Shown one piece after another: positions 27,445 to 37,125 of a stretch of DNA of 64,000 nucleotides. Both the position numbers and the translations under genes were made by a program. Under the pieces are notes generated by a model. The model saw nothing but the letters and a program-made list of their open reading frames with translations, ran no database searches and was not told where the DNA came from. Numbering within the stretch: position 1 is the first letter of the stretch; the number at the start of each line of letters is the position of its first letter. The stretch is from Peribacillus deserti. GTDB taxonomy: Bacteria > Bacillota > Bacilli > Bacillales > DSM-1321. Location of the stretch: assembly GCF_016909175.1 (NCBI RefSeq), contig NZ_JAFBFI010000006.1, forward strand, positions 1 to 64,000, given 5' to 3'.

Positions 27445-28763
27445 TACTCACCGCTTTCCATTAATTCCATTAAGCTAAATACGCTTTGTTCCTTAGACAC
27501 TTTTTCTTTTGTACTCTGCTTAAGAAAGGAGATAATCTCAGGGTATTTTCTAATTGCCTCGTCGATTTCTTTAGAAGACCCTCTTTTATACGCTCCGATA
27601 TTTATGAGATCTTCAGAATCGATATAAGTTGAAAGCAAATCCCTAAGCCTCTCGGCATTTTTCACATGACTATCGTCTGCAATATGATTCATGATTCTGC
27701 TGATACTTTTTAAAATGTTAATTGCCGGATATTGCCCTTTATTAGCTAAATCTCTGTCTAACACAAAATGCCCGTCCAAAATACCTCTTACTGTGTCGGC
27801 AATTGGTTCATTCATGTCGTCCCCATCTACCAGCACCGTGTAAAATGCTGTTATAGACCCATGAATATTCGTACCGGTCCTTTCGAGAAGGCGGGGAAGA
27901 ATCCCAAATACGGAAGGTGTATATCCTTTTGTTGTGGGAGGCTCGCCCACAGCAAGTCCTATTTCACGCTGCGCCATGGCCACCCTTGTAACCGAATCCA
28001 TCATGAGCATCACATTCAGCCCTTTGTCGCGGAAATACTCTGCGATAGCCGTTGCAGTGAATGCGCCTTTTATGCGCATCAAAGCTGGCTGGTCTGACGT
28101 TGCAACTACAACAATAGATCTCGCTAGACCTTCAGGACCTAAGTCTCGTTCAATAAATTCCCGGACTTCTCTTCCACGCTCACCAATTAGCCCAATTACA
28201 TTTAAGTCTGCTTTCGTATTTCTGGCAATCATTCCAAGCAGTGTACTTTTCCCTACCCCGCTGCCGGCAAAAATCCCGACTCTCTGCCCATTTCCGACTG
28301 TAAGCAATGAATCTATCATCCTAACTCCAACATCTATACTTTCAGTAATAGGGGGTCTCTCCATCGGATTTGGAGGATCCTGCTCAGTCGGCACAGCCGA
28401 CAGACCCTTAGGCAGGGGTGAGCCGTCTAGTGGATGGCCAAGGGAATCGACCACCTTTCCGATCAGTTCAGCGCCCACTCTGATTTCGAGAGGCTGTGCT
28501 GTCGTTTCCACCAGGCTTCCAGGAGATATATCGCTTACGGCTGTATAAGGCATTAAGATAACATTTTCATCTTTAAACCCCACCACTTCTGCGCGGATCA
28601 GCCTTTTAGTCCCTTTGTGGCCGGCATGGATGTAACATACGTCTCCGACAGAACTTTCAGGTCCCTGCGATTCAATCATAATACCGACTATTCTCTTAAC
28701 ACGTCCATAAAGTTTAAAAGTATTAAGTTCATCTATGAAAGGCAGCAAGTTTTGAGCTTTCAC
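27444..28763 (-). CDS. fliI: Flagellum-specific ATPase FliI
   Basis: The 439-residue F1-beta-like ATPase of the export apparatus has Walker A AGSGVGKST at residues 166-174. GERGREVREFIE and the Walker B region VMLMMDSVTRVAMAQREIGL follow. The length is standard. It lies 2 bp after fliH and shares a TAATG junction with fliJ. Confidence 0.97.
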   Translation of the reverse strand: MKAQNLLPFIDELNTFKLYGRVKRIVGIMIESQGPESSVGDVCYIHAGHKGTKRLIRAEVVGFKDENVILMPYTAVSDISPGSLVETTAQPLEIRVGAELIGKVVDSLGHPLDGSPLPKGLSAVPTEQDPPNPMERPPITESIDVGVRMIDSLLTVGNGQRVGIFAGSGVGKSTLLGMIARNTKADLNVIGLIGERGREVREFIERDLGPEGLARSIVVVATSDQPALMRIKGAFTATAIAEYFRDKGLNVMLMMDSVTRVAMAQREIGLAVGEPPTTKGYTPSVFGILPRLLERTGTNIHGSITAFYTVLVDGDDMNEPIADTVRGILDGHFVLDRDLANKGQYPAINILKSISRIMNHIADDSHVKNAERLRDLLSTYIDSEDLINIGAYKRGSSKEIDEAIRKYPEIISFLKQSTKEKVSKEQSVFSLMELMESGE

Positions 28764-28765
28764 AT

Positions 28766-29536
28766 TTATTCCCCTTCTAGCAGCCCTAGCAGCTTTTCTT
28801 TAATTTCATACAGCTGGCTGTCGACACTGGCATCTATTCTTCCATTGGAAGATTCAATAATGCAGCTTGTTTCTTCCAGTTCTTCATCCGGATAGATATA
28901 TAGTTCTGTATTTTTTGGGAAAAGAGCAGTCAGCTTTTCTTTTTCCGACAGAATAAAGCCATAATGGGAGGGATGGATATGAAGCTGGACTTCTTTGTAT
29001 TCCCTCGCTTCCTTTATTGCCCGTTTGACTAAGGACAAAAAATATTCCTCTGAATCAGCTAATTTTTTCCCTATTATTTTTTCTGCAACTCGAATGCTTA
29101 AGTCTAGAATCGTTTTCTCAGATGATTCGATGCGCTCTTTATAATCGATTCTGGCACTTTCAATCACATTTCTGGCTGATGCGATGCTTGCAGCCATTTC
29201 CGAATAGCCCTGCTCTCTTCCAGCTTCGTATCCCTGGCTGAATCCTTCCTGGGAAGCACGTTCGGTCAGTAAAGGCAGTTCTTCGTTTTCCCATTGCTGT
29301 TTCTGGTTCATGATCTCATTGAACATTTGATCTGCCCTTGCATGCGCCAAGGAAATAATTTCATCTGCCTGGTTTTTGGCCTCTTCAATATACGACTCCT
29401 GCTCATTGGCTGCAGAAGGCTCAGGGTGAACAGTGAAGGAATCTTGTGAAATATCAAAGCTTTTAATACGGATCAGTTTATTTTCTTTTTCCTTAACCGA
29501 ATTACTGGATTTGATAATTCTAGACAATAATGTCAT
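28766..29536 (-). CDS. fliH: Flagellar export protein FliH
   Basis: A protein of about 256 residues regulates FliI and links it to the motor. It is acidic and helical, with a glycine-containing middle segment FSQGYEAGREQGYSEM and a C-terminal FliI-binding domain. The start at 29536 overlaps the end of fliG by 17 bp and has AGGGGCGGAGG upstream. An in-frame start at 29554 is also open, and a TTG at codon 4 is possible, so the exact N-terminus is unsure. Confidence 0.9.
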   Translation of the reverse strand: MTLLSRIIKSSNSVKEKENKLIRIKSFDISQDSFTVHPEPSAANEQESYIEEAKNQADEIISLAHARADQMFNEIMNQKQQWENEELPLLTERASQEGFSQGYEAGREQGYSEMAASIASARNVIESARIDYKERIESSEKTILDLSIRVAEKIIGKKLADSEEYFLSLVKRAIKEAREYKEVQLHIHPSHYGFILSEKEKLTALFPKNTELYIYPDEELEETSCIIESSNGRIDASVDSQLYEIKEKLLGLLEGE

Positions 29537-30542
29537 CTCCTCCGCCCCTGGCAATCACAATCTCCCCGGATTCTTCCAGGCGGCGGATTACAGCGACAAT
29601 TCTCGACTGTGCTTCTTCCACATCACGAAGGCGGACTGGACCCATATATTCCATCTCTTCTTTAAATGTATCAACCATCCGTTTAGACATGTTTTTGAAT
29701 ACAATATCCTTTACTTCTTCGCTGGACACTTTAAGTGATAGCATGAGATCATCATTTTCAGCATCTCTGATGACTCTTTGAATCGCCCTGCTGTCCAGAG
29801 TAACAATATCCTCAAAGACAAACATTCGCTTCTTGATTTCTTCAGCAAGCTCTGGATCTTGAATTTCCAGGGCATCTAGAATCGTTCTTTCCGTTGACCT
29901 GTCTACCCCATTTAATACTTCAACCACCGCTTCTACCCCGCCAGTCTGGGTATAATCCTGGGTAACGGTTGCCGATAGCTTTCTTTCCAGAATCTGCTCT
30001 ACTTCATTAATGATTTCCGGGGATGTGCTGTCCATTAAGGCAATCCTTCTTGCGATATCTGCCTGTACTTCCTGCGGAAGCTCAGAAAGAATCTGTCCCG
30101 CCTGCGCCGGATCTAGGTAAGAAAGAATTAAAGCAATGGTTTGCGGATGCTCGTTTTGAATGAAATTAAGGATCTGGCCCGGATCTGCTTTTCTGGCAAA
30201 ATCAAAAGGTCTTACCTGAAGAGAAGATGTCAGTCTATTAATAATGGCGGAAGCCTGATCTGTACCTAATGCTTTTTCCAGAACCTGCTTTGCATAGCCA
30301 ATTCCGCCCTGGCTTATATAATCCTGGGCAATTGCAATTTGATGAAACTCTTCTAGTATTTCCTCTTTATTCTTAGAATCTACTTTTCTGACACCTGATA
30401 TTTCTAAAGTAAGTCTTTCAATTTCTTCTTCAGATAAGTGTTTATAAACCGAAGCAGACACATCAGGACCAAGCGAGATGAGCAAGATAGCTGCCTTTTG
30501 TTTTCCCGTTAATTCGCCTTTTCTTTCTTTTAATGACAACAT
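29520..30542 (-). CDS. fliG: Flagellar motor switch protein FliG
   Basis: The 340-residue rotor protein interacts with stators through its charged C-terminal domain. It shows LTGKQKAAILLISLGPDVSA, the EHPQTIALILSYL motif of the middle domain, and the torque helix with KRMFVFEDIVTLDSRAIQRV. The C-terminal RLRDVEEAQSRIV segment is intact. It follows fliF by 9 bp with a strong AGGAGGAG site. Confidence 0.97.
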   Translation of the reverse strand: MLSLKERKGELTGKQKAAILLISLGPDVSASVYKHLSEEEIERLTLEISGVRKVDSKNKEEILEEFHQIAIAQDYISQGGIGYAKQVLEKALGTDQASAIINRLTSSLQVRPFDFARKADPGQILNFIQNEHPQTIALILSYLDPAQAGQILSELPQEVQADIARRIALMDSTSPEIINEVEQILERKLSATVTQDYTQTGGVEAVVEVLNGVDRSTERTILDALEIQDPELAEEIKKRMFVFEDIVTLDSRAIQRVIRDAENDDLMLSLKVSSEEVKDIVFKNMSKRMVDTFKEEMEYMGPVRLRDVEEAQSRIVAVIRRLEESGEIVIARGGGDDIIV

Positions 30543-30551
30543 CTTCTCCTC

Positions 30552-32144
30552 CTATTCTTCTGTAATCCAGCTGCGAAGCAGTTTTGCAAATTCGTCTGGT
30601 TTTTCTTTTGCGAGTTTTTCGAGCTGTTTTCTCCGGGCTGTGGCTTCTGTTTCCGTTTCTTCCGTTACATCCGGGATATTAAATTCAATCTGTTCCTCGA
30701 CCACATACTCTTCTTCCTCATCTTTCCTTCTTGAACGGAGGAACAAGATAATTGCAGCAGCCAATGCAAGCAGTAACACTCCGCCTGTTATATAGGCCCA
30801 TAATGGAATGGCCGGATTTGTCTCAGAATCAAATTCCATTTTTCCATTAAACGGCTGGACAGAAACAGCAATTTTATTATCAATATCCTCTTCTGTTACT
30901 GTTTCAGGTAAATAATCTTTATCGATGGAGGTCCGGACAATGGTGCCCAGTACTTTAGTAATGTCATCGATCCGCTCTTGTGGAAGAGAGTTGCGGTCAT
31001 TCTTTTTCGGTGGTTCTACCATAACCTGTATACCTAGATCTCTTACTTTGTATGGACTTTCCACAATTTCTTTTTTGATTTTGTTAACTTCATAATTTAT
31101 GGTATCTTCTATTTTTTCATAGTCGCCGTTCCCATTAGAGCCTTCCAGGTACTGAGTTCCAAGGGAGTCTGATGGATCTTCTCCCTCAGGTGTGCCCCCA
31201 GCCGGATTACCAGTGCCTGTGAACGTTTCGGTGATTTTTTGGGCGCTTAGAGCGATCCCTTTCATATTTTCTTTATCAACTGGCTCAACCAGGTTTTCTT
31301 CTCTATTTTCTTGGGTAAAGTCTATATCGGCTGTTACAGAAACGACAACCTTGTCTCTGCCCATTAAGGTACCCAGCATGTTCTGGACCTGCCTTTGAAT
31401 ATCGCGTTCAACTTCTTTTTTCATTTCATGCTGAGCAGTGAATATCGTCCCATTCTGGAAATTATTTTCATTTTTTAAATCAAAATACTCAAAATTTTGA
31501 TTCATGATGACGATATTATCTGTAGGAAGGTTCGGAACACTCTTGGAAACCAGATGATACAGCGATTTAATCTGGCCATCCTGGAACTGATAGCCGGGCT
31601 TTGTTTTTAAAACGATAGAGGCCGACGCCTCTTCATTTGTATCACTCACAAAGATCCCTTTTTCGGGAAGGCTCAGCATTACTTTTGCATCTTCAACCCC
31701 ATCAATGCCTTTAATCAGGTTCGTGAGCTCTGTCTGCATGGAATCCAGTTTAACTACCTGAAACTCATTATCGGTCATTCCGAATCCAGCATTCTTGCTG
31801 AAAAAGGAATAATCTATACTGCCGGATTCAGGAATCCCTTCTGCAGCCAGTTCCACTTTTAAGGAGTCGACATTTTCTTCAGGCACCAGTATGGTTTTTC
31901 CACCATCCGCTATTTCTGAAGGAATGCCCCTTCCATCCAGGTTTTGTTTAATGGTTCCTGTTTCTGAGGGAGCGAGATTGCTGTATAGAGGGACCATATT
32001 TTTTCTAGTAGAAAAAAGGGCTGCCGCAGCAATCAGCACCAGCACAAGAATTACGGAGCTGATCAGAACCGTTTTTTGTTTTTTTGTTCTGCTGCTCCAA
32101 AACCCTGTAATTCTATTTTTTAGATTGGCTATAAATTCGTTCAT
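30552..32144 (-). CDS. fliF: Flagellar MS-ring protein FliF
   Basis: The 530-residue protein builds the membrane ring of the basal body. It has a first membrane helix at about 25-45, ring-building motifs in the outside region with VPLYSNLAPSETGTI, a second membrane helix at about 448-468, and an acidic cytosolic tail that binds FliG, with FAKLLRSWITEE at the end. The length is usual. Confidence 0.96.
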   Translation of the reverse strand: MNEFIANLKNRITGFWSSRTKKQKTVLISSVILVLVLIAAAALFSTRKNMVPLYSNLAPSETGTIKQNLDGRGIPSEIADGGKTILVPEENVDSLKVELAAEGIPESGSIDYSFFSKNAGFGMTDNEFQVVKLDSMQTELTNLIKGIDGVEDAKVMLSLPEKGIFVSDTNEEASASIVLKTKPGYQFQDGQIKSLYHLVSKSVPNLPTDNIVIMNQNFEYFDLKNENNFQNGTIFTAQHEMKKEVERDIQRQVQNMLGTLMGRDKVVVSVTADIDFTQENREENLVEPVDKENMKGIALSAQKITETFTGTGNPAGGTPEGEDPSDSLGTQYLEGSNGNGDYEKIEDTINYEVNKIKKEIVESPYKVRDLGIQVMVEPPKKNDRNSLPQERIDDITKVLGTIVRTSIDKDYLPETVTEEDIDNKIAVSVQPFNGKMEFDSETNPAIPLWAYITGGVLLLALAAAIILFLRSRRKDEEEEYVVEEQIEFNIPDVTEETETEATARRKQLEKLAKEKPDEFAKLLRSWITEE

Positions 32145-32230
32145 CCTGATCCCCCGGTTAATCTGTTAGTCTCTTCACTATTTATCTCTCTATTTTGAAT
32201 CCAGTTCTTCGAGCATTTATTCGGAGTCCT

Positions 32231-32539
32231 TTATACTTGCATTCTCATCATTTCCTGATAGGTTTCTATCACTTTATTTCTTATTTCCATGGCAGTCTGC
32301 AAAGTTATGCTTGCTTTCTGAGAAGCAATCATTACCTGGTGAAGATCCACGTTTTCTCCCCTGACAAGCTTTGACGTATATTCATCTGAAATCGATTGTG
32401 TTTCATTTACTTTTTCAATAGATTCCTTTAAAACAGACGCAAAATTCTTTTGTGCTTCGTATGGTGTAGGAGCCGTAGCCGCTGTTTCATCCGGCCTTGC
32501 TGTATGTTGAAGCGGCGCAAGGCTTATTCCATTAATCAT
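32231..32539 (-). CDS. fliE: Hook-basal body junction protein FliE
   Basis: The 102-residue protein links the MS ring to the rod. It shows the conserved C-terminal helix SQKASITLQTAMEIRNKVIE and the final YQEMMRMQV. It lies 15 bp after flgC; an 86-bp gap with no visible feature separates it from fliF. Confidence 0.93.
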   Translation of the reverse strand: MINGISLAPLQHTARPDETAATAPTPYEAQKNFASVLKESIEKVNETQSISDEYTSKLVRGENVDLHQVMIASQKASITLQTAMEIRNKVIETYQEMMRMQV

Positions 32540-32554
32540 TTATCTGACACCTGC

Positions 32555-33016
32555 CTATTTCCCGATTTCTAAAGCTTTCATAAGCATCCCTTTTGATGCA
32601 TTTAACACAGTAACATTGGCTTCATATGAGCGGGTTGCACTCATTAAATCCACCATCTCTCTTAAAGGGTCTACATTTGGCATTTGTACATAGCCATCCT
32701 GGTCTGCATCAGGATGCTCTGGATCATATACAAGTTTACTAGGTGTCGTGTCATCTTCTATGATTTTCGTTACCTTAACACCCTGTCCAGCTGAATTCCG
32801 ACCGGACACAGCCGTTTGCAGAAAGTTCGAAAAGCTGCCTTCATTCGGCTGCAATACGACCGACTTCCTTTTGTAAGGATCCCATTTCCCTGTTTCAGCA
32901 TTATAAGTTCCTCTTGTCGAATCTACATTAGCCATGTTTGATGAGATAACATCCATTCTTAATCTCTGAGCTGTCAGGGCTGAAGAAGTGGTATTCATGC
33001 TATGGAAAATACTCAT
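32555..33016 (-). CDS. flgC: Proximal rod protein FlgC
   Basis: The 153-residue secreted rod protein has the family N-terminus TTSSALTAQRLRMDVISSNM with ANVDST and the C-terminal helix MVDLMSATRSYEANVTVLNA. It lies 2 bp after flgB and is exported without a cleaved signal peptide through the flagellar type III system. Confidence 0.95.
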   Translation of the reverse strand: MSIFHSMNTTSSALTAQRLRMDVISSNMANVDSTRGTYNAETGKWDPYKRKSVVLQPNEGSFSNFLQTAVSGRNSAGQGVKVTKIIEDDTTPSKLVYDPEHPDADQDGYVQMPNVDPLREMVDLMSATRSYEANVTVLNASKGMLMKALEIGK

Positions 33017-33018
33017 AT

Positions 33019-33411
33019 CTATCGCCCGCCTTTTATAACAGATTGAAGTGTCTGGAATTTCCCGCTGATTCTTTCAGTGAGAGCATTATAATAAATCTGG
33101 TTTGTTGCCAGATCACTCATTTCCTTATCCATGTCAACGCTGTTTCCATTATGGTTATACTGCATGTTGTTCCTCGTATATACTCCATTAGCACTAGGAC
33201 TTCCGTTAAAATCAAAATGTCTTTGATTCGTCCTGTAGGCTTTTAGTCCAGTGCCGCTTTCATGAGCTAGCATCTCTTTAAACGAAACATCCTTGGATTT
33301 ATAGTTTGGAGTGTCAACATTTGATATATTCTGTGAAATTACTTTTTGCTTTAATGATGAATAATCAAGGGCTCGTTCTAAATTAGTAAACGAATTAGAA
33401 AAGAGTTTCAT
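33019..33411 (-). CDS. flgB: Proximal rod protein FlgB
   Basis: This first gene of the fla/che operon encodes a 130-residue rod protein. The N-terminal segment with LKQKVISQNISNVDTPNYKS is the rod/hook signature, and LTERISGKFQTLQSVI is the C-terminal helix. GAGGTG lies 6 bases before the ATG. Operon transcription starts in the 535-bp gap upstream. Confidence 0.95.
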   Translation of the reverse strand: MKLFSNSFTNLERALDYSSLKQKVISQNISNVDTPNYKSKDVSFKEMLAHESGTGLKAYRTNQRHFDFNGSPSANGVYTRNNMQYNHNGNSVDMDKEMSDLATNQIYYNALTERISGKFQTLQSVIKGGR

Positions 33412-33571
33412 CTATTACACCTCTTTTGAATGAGTATATTTAGGTAAAAAAGGAGAATTATGTAGAATTAGGCCATATTTTGTAAACGCAAGAACTCATT
33501 TCTTATTCTAATGAAATCCTACCCGGCTGTCTATGTCGCAAAATGGAATATTTATGTGTTATTTGTCCTAT

Positions 33572-33601
33572 TTTTAACAACAGATTACATATTTGTGTCA
33601 A
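33572..33601 (-). promoter_or_regulatory. Candidate fla/che operon promoter
   Basis: In the codY-flgB gap a perfect -35 TTGACA (33596-33601) is followed by 18 bp and a weak -10 TTAAAA (33572-33577), about 160 bp upstream of flgB. About 35 bp further upstream, AATTTTCAG on the minus strand matches half of a CodY box. No clear sigma-D promoter was recognised. The remaining gap (33412-33870) holds no gene. Confidence 0.4.
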
Positions 33602-33873
33602 TTCTATTACAAAAGTCCCAGTTTCTTACAACTAGAAGACTGAAAATTATCAAGAGCATCGGGAATGCTTCATACTATATTAGATTTTGGATGGGCAATA
33701 ATGGATGGGCGGTTACATAGAAAAGTGGTTTTGTCATTACGACGATATTCAGAATAATACTAGGGGATTCTTAACCATTCATAGAAGTTTAGAGGGAAAA
33801 ACGTATGGAATGATGGGTTTTATATATTCTTACTTTTTTCAAAAGACATAACAGCATTCCACAAGGGAGCCTG

Positions 33874-33914
33874 CAAAAAAAATCCTGACGCATTTAATGC
33901 GTCAGGATTTTTTA
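33874..33914. terminator. Bidirectional terminator after codY
   Basis: The arms AATCCTGACGCA and TGCGTCAGGATT enclose a 4-5 nt loop and are flanked by A and T tracts on both sides. It closes the trmFO-xerC-hslVU-codY transcript 33 bp after the codY stop and insulates the fla/che operon. Confidence 0.95.
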
Positions 33915-33946
33915 TTATAAGCTTATTCATTGTTAATCGAAGTCTA

Positions 33947-34726
33947 TTAGCTGCTTTTCAGTTTATCAAGTTCAACAAGAAATTTCGAATTTAAAACCTT
34001 TATGTAGGTTCCTTTCATGCCAAGAGAACGAGATTCGATAACTCCGGCACTTTCGAGCTTTCTTAATGCATTTACGATAACTGATCTTGTAATGCCTACA
34101 CGGTCAGCAATTTTTGATGCTACAAGAAGACCTTCATTGCCCTTTAATTCCTCAAAGATATGCTCAATGGCTTCCAACTCACTATAAGAAAGGGAGCTGA
34201 TGGCCATTTGAACAACAGCCTTGCTTCTTGCTTCTTCTTCAATTTCTTCTGCTTTTTCACGCAGAATTTCCATTCCTACTACAGTTGCACCGTATTCGGC
34301 CAAAATCAGGTCATCATCGTGAAACTTTTCTTCTAAACGGGCTAATATCAGCGTTCCAAGACGCTCTCCGCCTCCGATAATCGGCACAATAGTAGTTAAC
34401 CCTGATTTGAATAACTCTTTGTTCTCCACAGGGAAAGCTGTATACGCACTTTCAATATCAATGTTCGAAGATGTTTCCTGAATGGTGGATAAACCTCTAA
34501 TATATTCCTCAGGAAACTGGCGGTCTTCTAGCATTTTTTTCATACGCTCATTTTCTATTTGCTGGTTTATAGAAAAGCCTAACAGCTTTCCTCTTCTGCT
34601 TACAACGAATACGTTAGCTTCGATTACTTCACTCAAGCTTTCAGCCATTTCCTTAAAATTCACAGGTTTTCCTGCCGAGCTTTGAAGCATGCTGTTAATC
34701 GTTCTTGTTTTTGATAATAAATTCAT
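33947..34726 (-). CDS. codY: Global nutrient-responsive repressor CodY
   Basis: The 259-residue regulator senses branched-chain amino acids and GTP. The N-terminal GAF domain ([14 protein letters not shown] onward, about 1-155) and the C-terminal winged helix ([20 protein letters not shown] at about 204-223) are intact. It has a strong GGAGGAAA site. In B. subtilis CodY represses fla/che and carbon overflow genes, including the operon next door. It is the last gene of the xerC-hslV-hslU-codY set. Confidence 0.97.
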   Translation of the reverse strand: MNLLSKTRTINSMLQSSAGKPVNFKEMAESLSEVIEANVFVVSRRGKLLGFSINQQIENERMKKMLEDRQFPEEYIRGLSTIQETSSNIDIESAYTAFPVENKELFKSGLTTIVPIIGGGERLGTLILARLEEKFHDDDLILAEYGATVVGMEILREKAEEIEEEARSKAVVQMAISSLSYSELEAIEHIFEELKGNEGLLVASKIADRVGITRSVIVNALRKLESAGVIESRSLGMKGTYIKVLNSKFLVELDKLKSS

Positions 34727-34884
34727 TCTTATTTCCTCCTACTTACAACCACATTCAATATATGATTGACTTTGTTATTACTTTTTCCACTAAATGAATA
34801 TTACTGTATCAAGAGGAAAGCTCTGAAACATTCTTTTGAATACTACCCTTCACATACATATTCAAACGTACTGCTTAAACCCTT

Positions 34885-36294
34885 TTACAAGATAAACTGG
34901 CTTAAATCTTTATTACGTGAAATGGTTCCCAGCTTTTCCTCAACATATTGAGGGGTAATCGTTATTTTTTCCATTGTTATATCAGGAGCTTCGAAAGACA
35001 AGTCCTCAAGAAGCTTTTCAAGAATAGTATGAAGCCTGCGGGCTCCAATATTATCCGTATTTTGGTTCACATCAAAAGCTACTTCTGCGATTCTACGAAT
35101 AGCATCGTCAGAAAATTCTATTTGTATACCTTCTGTTTCCAATAATGCTGAATATTGCTTAAGCAGAGCATTATCCGGTTCATGAAGGATGCGAACGAAG
35201 TCATCTACTGTGAGCTTCTTAAGTTCGACTCTGATTGGAAAGCGCCCCTGCAGCTCCGGGATTAAATCAGAAGGCTTAGACATATGGAAGGCCCCTGCAG
35301 CAATGAACAAGACGTGATCCGTTTTTACAGAACCATATTTAGTCATAACCGTTGAACCTTCTACTATCGGAAGGATATCACGCTGTACCCCTTCTCTTGA
35401 AACATCAGCTGATGATCCTCCAGACTGTTTACTGGCTATTTTATCGATTTCATCAATGAAGATAATCCCGTTTTGTTCAGCCCGGTATACGGCTTCTTGT
35501 GTTACATCATCCATGTCAATAAGCTTGTTTGCTTCTTCGCTTGTGAGTACTTTCCTTGCTTCACTGACACTAAGTTTTCTTTTCTTTCTTTTTTTCGGCA
35601 TCAGACTTCCTAGTGCATCTTGCATATTCATGCCCATTTGTTCCATTCCGGATCCCTGAAGCATATCAAACATGGACGGCTGTTGTTCTTCTACGTCAAC
35701 CGTAACCATCTCCTGCTCTAATTCACCGGCAGCAAGCTTATATTCTACTGCTTTTCTCTTCTCATGTATAGAAAAATCTTCTGTGTCTGACTCATCTTCT
35801 TGGTCAGCCTGCATATTTCCGCCAAAAAGCATTTCCAGAGGATTTTTAAAATTAGCCGTTTTCTTTGCGGAAGGTACCAGCAATTCAATAAGCCGGGCAT
35901 TTGCATTTCGTTCTGCCCTTTCTTTTACTGCCAGCATTCTGTCTTCTTTTACGAGACGGACTGATGTTTCCACCAGGTCACGGACCATCGACTCAACATC
36001 GCGGCCTACATAGCCTACTTCCGTAAACTTAGTAGCTTCTACTTTAACAAACGGCGCCCCCACAAGCTTAGCCATTCTGCGTGCAATTTCTGTCTTGCCG
36101 ACACCCGTAGGACCAATCATTAAAATATTTTTAGGAACGACTTCATCCCTAAGCTTATCTCCAAGCAGCATTCTTCTATATCGATTGCGAAGGGCGATGG
36201 ATACAGCTCTTTTTGCATCATTCTGCCCGACAATATATTGGTCCAGCTTTTCTACAATTTGTCTTGGGGTCATATTTTCCTTAGTGTTTTTCAT
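34885..36294 (-). CDS. hslU: HslU (ClpY/CodX) protease ATPase
   Basis: The 469-residue AAA+ unfoldase of the HslVU protease has Walker [10 protein letters not shown] at about residues 56-64, followed by the pore loop GYVGRDV. The I domain lies at about 110-245, Walker B is IIFIDEIDK, and the C-terminal DLSQFIL tail inserts into HslV. It has a strong AAAGGAG site. A dispersed repeat separates it from hslV, which is unusual for this tight pair. Confidence 0.97.
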   Translation of the reverse strand: MKNTKENMTPRQIVEKLDQYIVGQNDAKRAVSIALRNRYRRMLLGDKLRDEVVPKNILMIGPTGVGKTEIARRMAKLVGAPFVKVEATKFTEVGYVGRDVESMVRDLVETSVRLVKEDRMLAVKERAERNANARLIELLVPSAKKTANFKNPLEMLFGGNMQADQEDESDTEDFSIHEKRKAVEYKLAAGELEQEMVTVDVEEQQPSMFDMLQGSGMEQMGMNMQDALGSLMPKKRKKRKLSVSEARKVLTSEEANKLIDMDDVTQEAVYRAEQNGIIFIDEIDKIASKQSGGSSADVSREGVQRDILPIVEGSTVMTKYGSVKTDHVLFIAAGAFHMSKPSDLIPELQGRFPIRVELKKLTVDDFVRILHEPDNALLKQYSALLETEGIQIEFSDDAIRRIAEVAFDVNQNTDNIGARRLHTILEKLLEDLSFEAPDITMEKITITPQYVEEKLGTISRNKDLSQFIL

Positions 36295-36320
36295 ATCCCC
36301 ACTCCTTTTTTGATTAAAGC

Positions 36321-36463
36321 TCTGTTAAACTTGCGCTGTTGATTGTAACGAAGGGCACTCGCTTTCCGCGGGCGGCCCGGGAGCCGCCTCTCACGTTTAC
36401 GCCTGCGGGGTCTCCCTTGACCCTTTTCTGCGCAGGAGTCTCGCGCCTTCCGTTCCAATCAAC
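36321..36463. repeat. Dispersed inverted-ended repeat, copy 2 (hslV-hslU gap)
   Basis: The core at 36338-36463 (126 bp) starts GTTGATTGTAACG and ends TTCCAATCAAC, with nearly the same interior as copy 1 at 4239-4365 and the same orientation. Both copies also share TCTGTTAAACTTG on the left. The element is G+C rich against an A+T-rich background and has no open frame of note. It lies inside a co-transcribed gene pair, so its RNA hairpins would be part of the mRNA. Confidence 0.85.
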
Positions 36464-36504
36464 ATAGTGCCAAAATCATTAATGATCTTTAACATATCCT
36501 TTGA

Positions 36505-37047
36505 TTAAAGCTCTTCAACGATAATATTCGAATTTGTATAAACACATACTTCTGAAGCAATTTCAAGGGAACCTTTTGCGATTTCTCTGGCTGTCAAATG
36601 GTCGCCGGAATACCTTTTCAAGGCTCTTCCTGCTGACAGCGCATAATTTCCGCCAGAACCGATCGCAAGGATTCCATCATCCGGCTCGATTACCTCTCCC
36701 GTTCCTGAAACAAGAAGCAAATCATTTTGGTCCATAACAATCAGCATGGCTTCCAGCTTACGAAGCACCTTATCGCTTCTCCATTGCTTGGCCAGCTCAA
36801 CAGCGGCCCTCTGAAGGTTCCCATTATATTCTTCGAGCTTTCCTTCAAACATTTCAAATAATGAAAAGGCATCAGCTACAGAACCTGCAAATCCTGCCAG
36901 TACCTTGCCATTAAAGATCTTCCTTACTTTTCTTGCCGTGTGCTTCATTACTACAGCATTGCCGAATGTGACCTGCCCGTCACCTGACATGGCACACTGC
37001 CCTTTATGATGAACCGCGAATATTGTAGTAGCATGAAAATTACCCAT
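36505..37047 (-). CDS. hslV: HslV (ClpQ/CodW) protease subunit
   Basis: The 180-residue proteasome-beta-like peptidase shows [16 protein letters not shown] and [11 protein letters not shown], all typical. Like B. subtilis CodW it has an N-terminal extension before the conserved Thr-Thr (Thr7-Thr8). CodW was reported to use an N-terminal Ser. Here the protein starts Met-Gly-Asn-Phe, so no Ser would be exposed after Met removal, and the nucleophile is uncertain. The ATG follows AAAGGAG with good spacing, so an alternative start is unlikely. Confidence 0.95.
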   Translation of the reverse strand: MGNFHATTIFAVHHKGQCAMSGDGQVTFGNAVVMKHTARKVRKIFNGKVLAGFAGSVADAFSLFEMFEGKLEEYNGNLQRAAVELAKQWRSDKVLRKLEAMLIVMDQNDLLLVSGTGEVIEPDDGILAIGSGGNYALSAGRALKRYSGDHLTAREIAKGSLEIASEVCVYTNSNIIVEEL

Positions 37048-37125
37048 ATTGTTCTCCTTTCAGACTAACCTTCTTCAAAAGGATTACAGCTCCTAATCTA
37101 GAAGCTGAATCAGCCAGAAGAAGTT

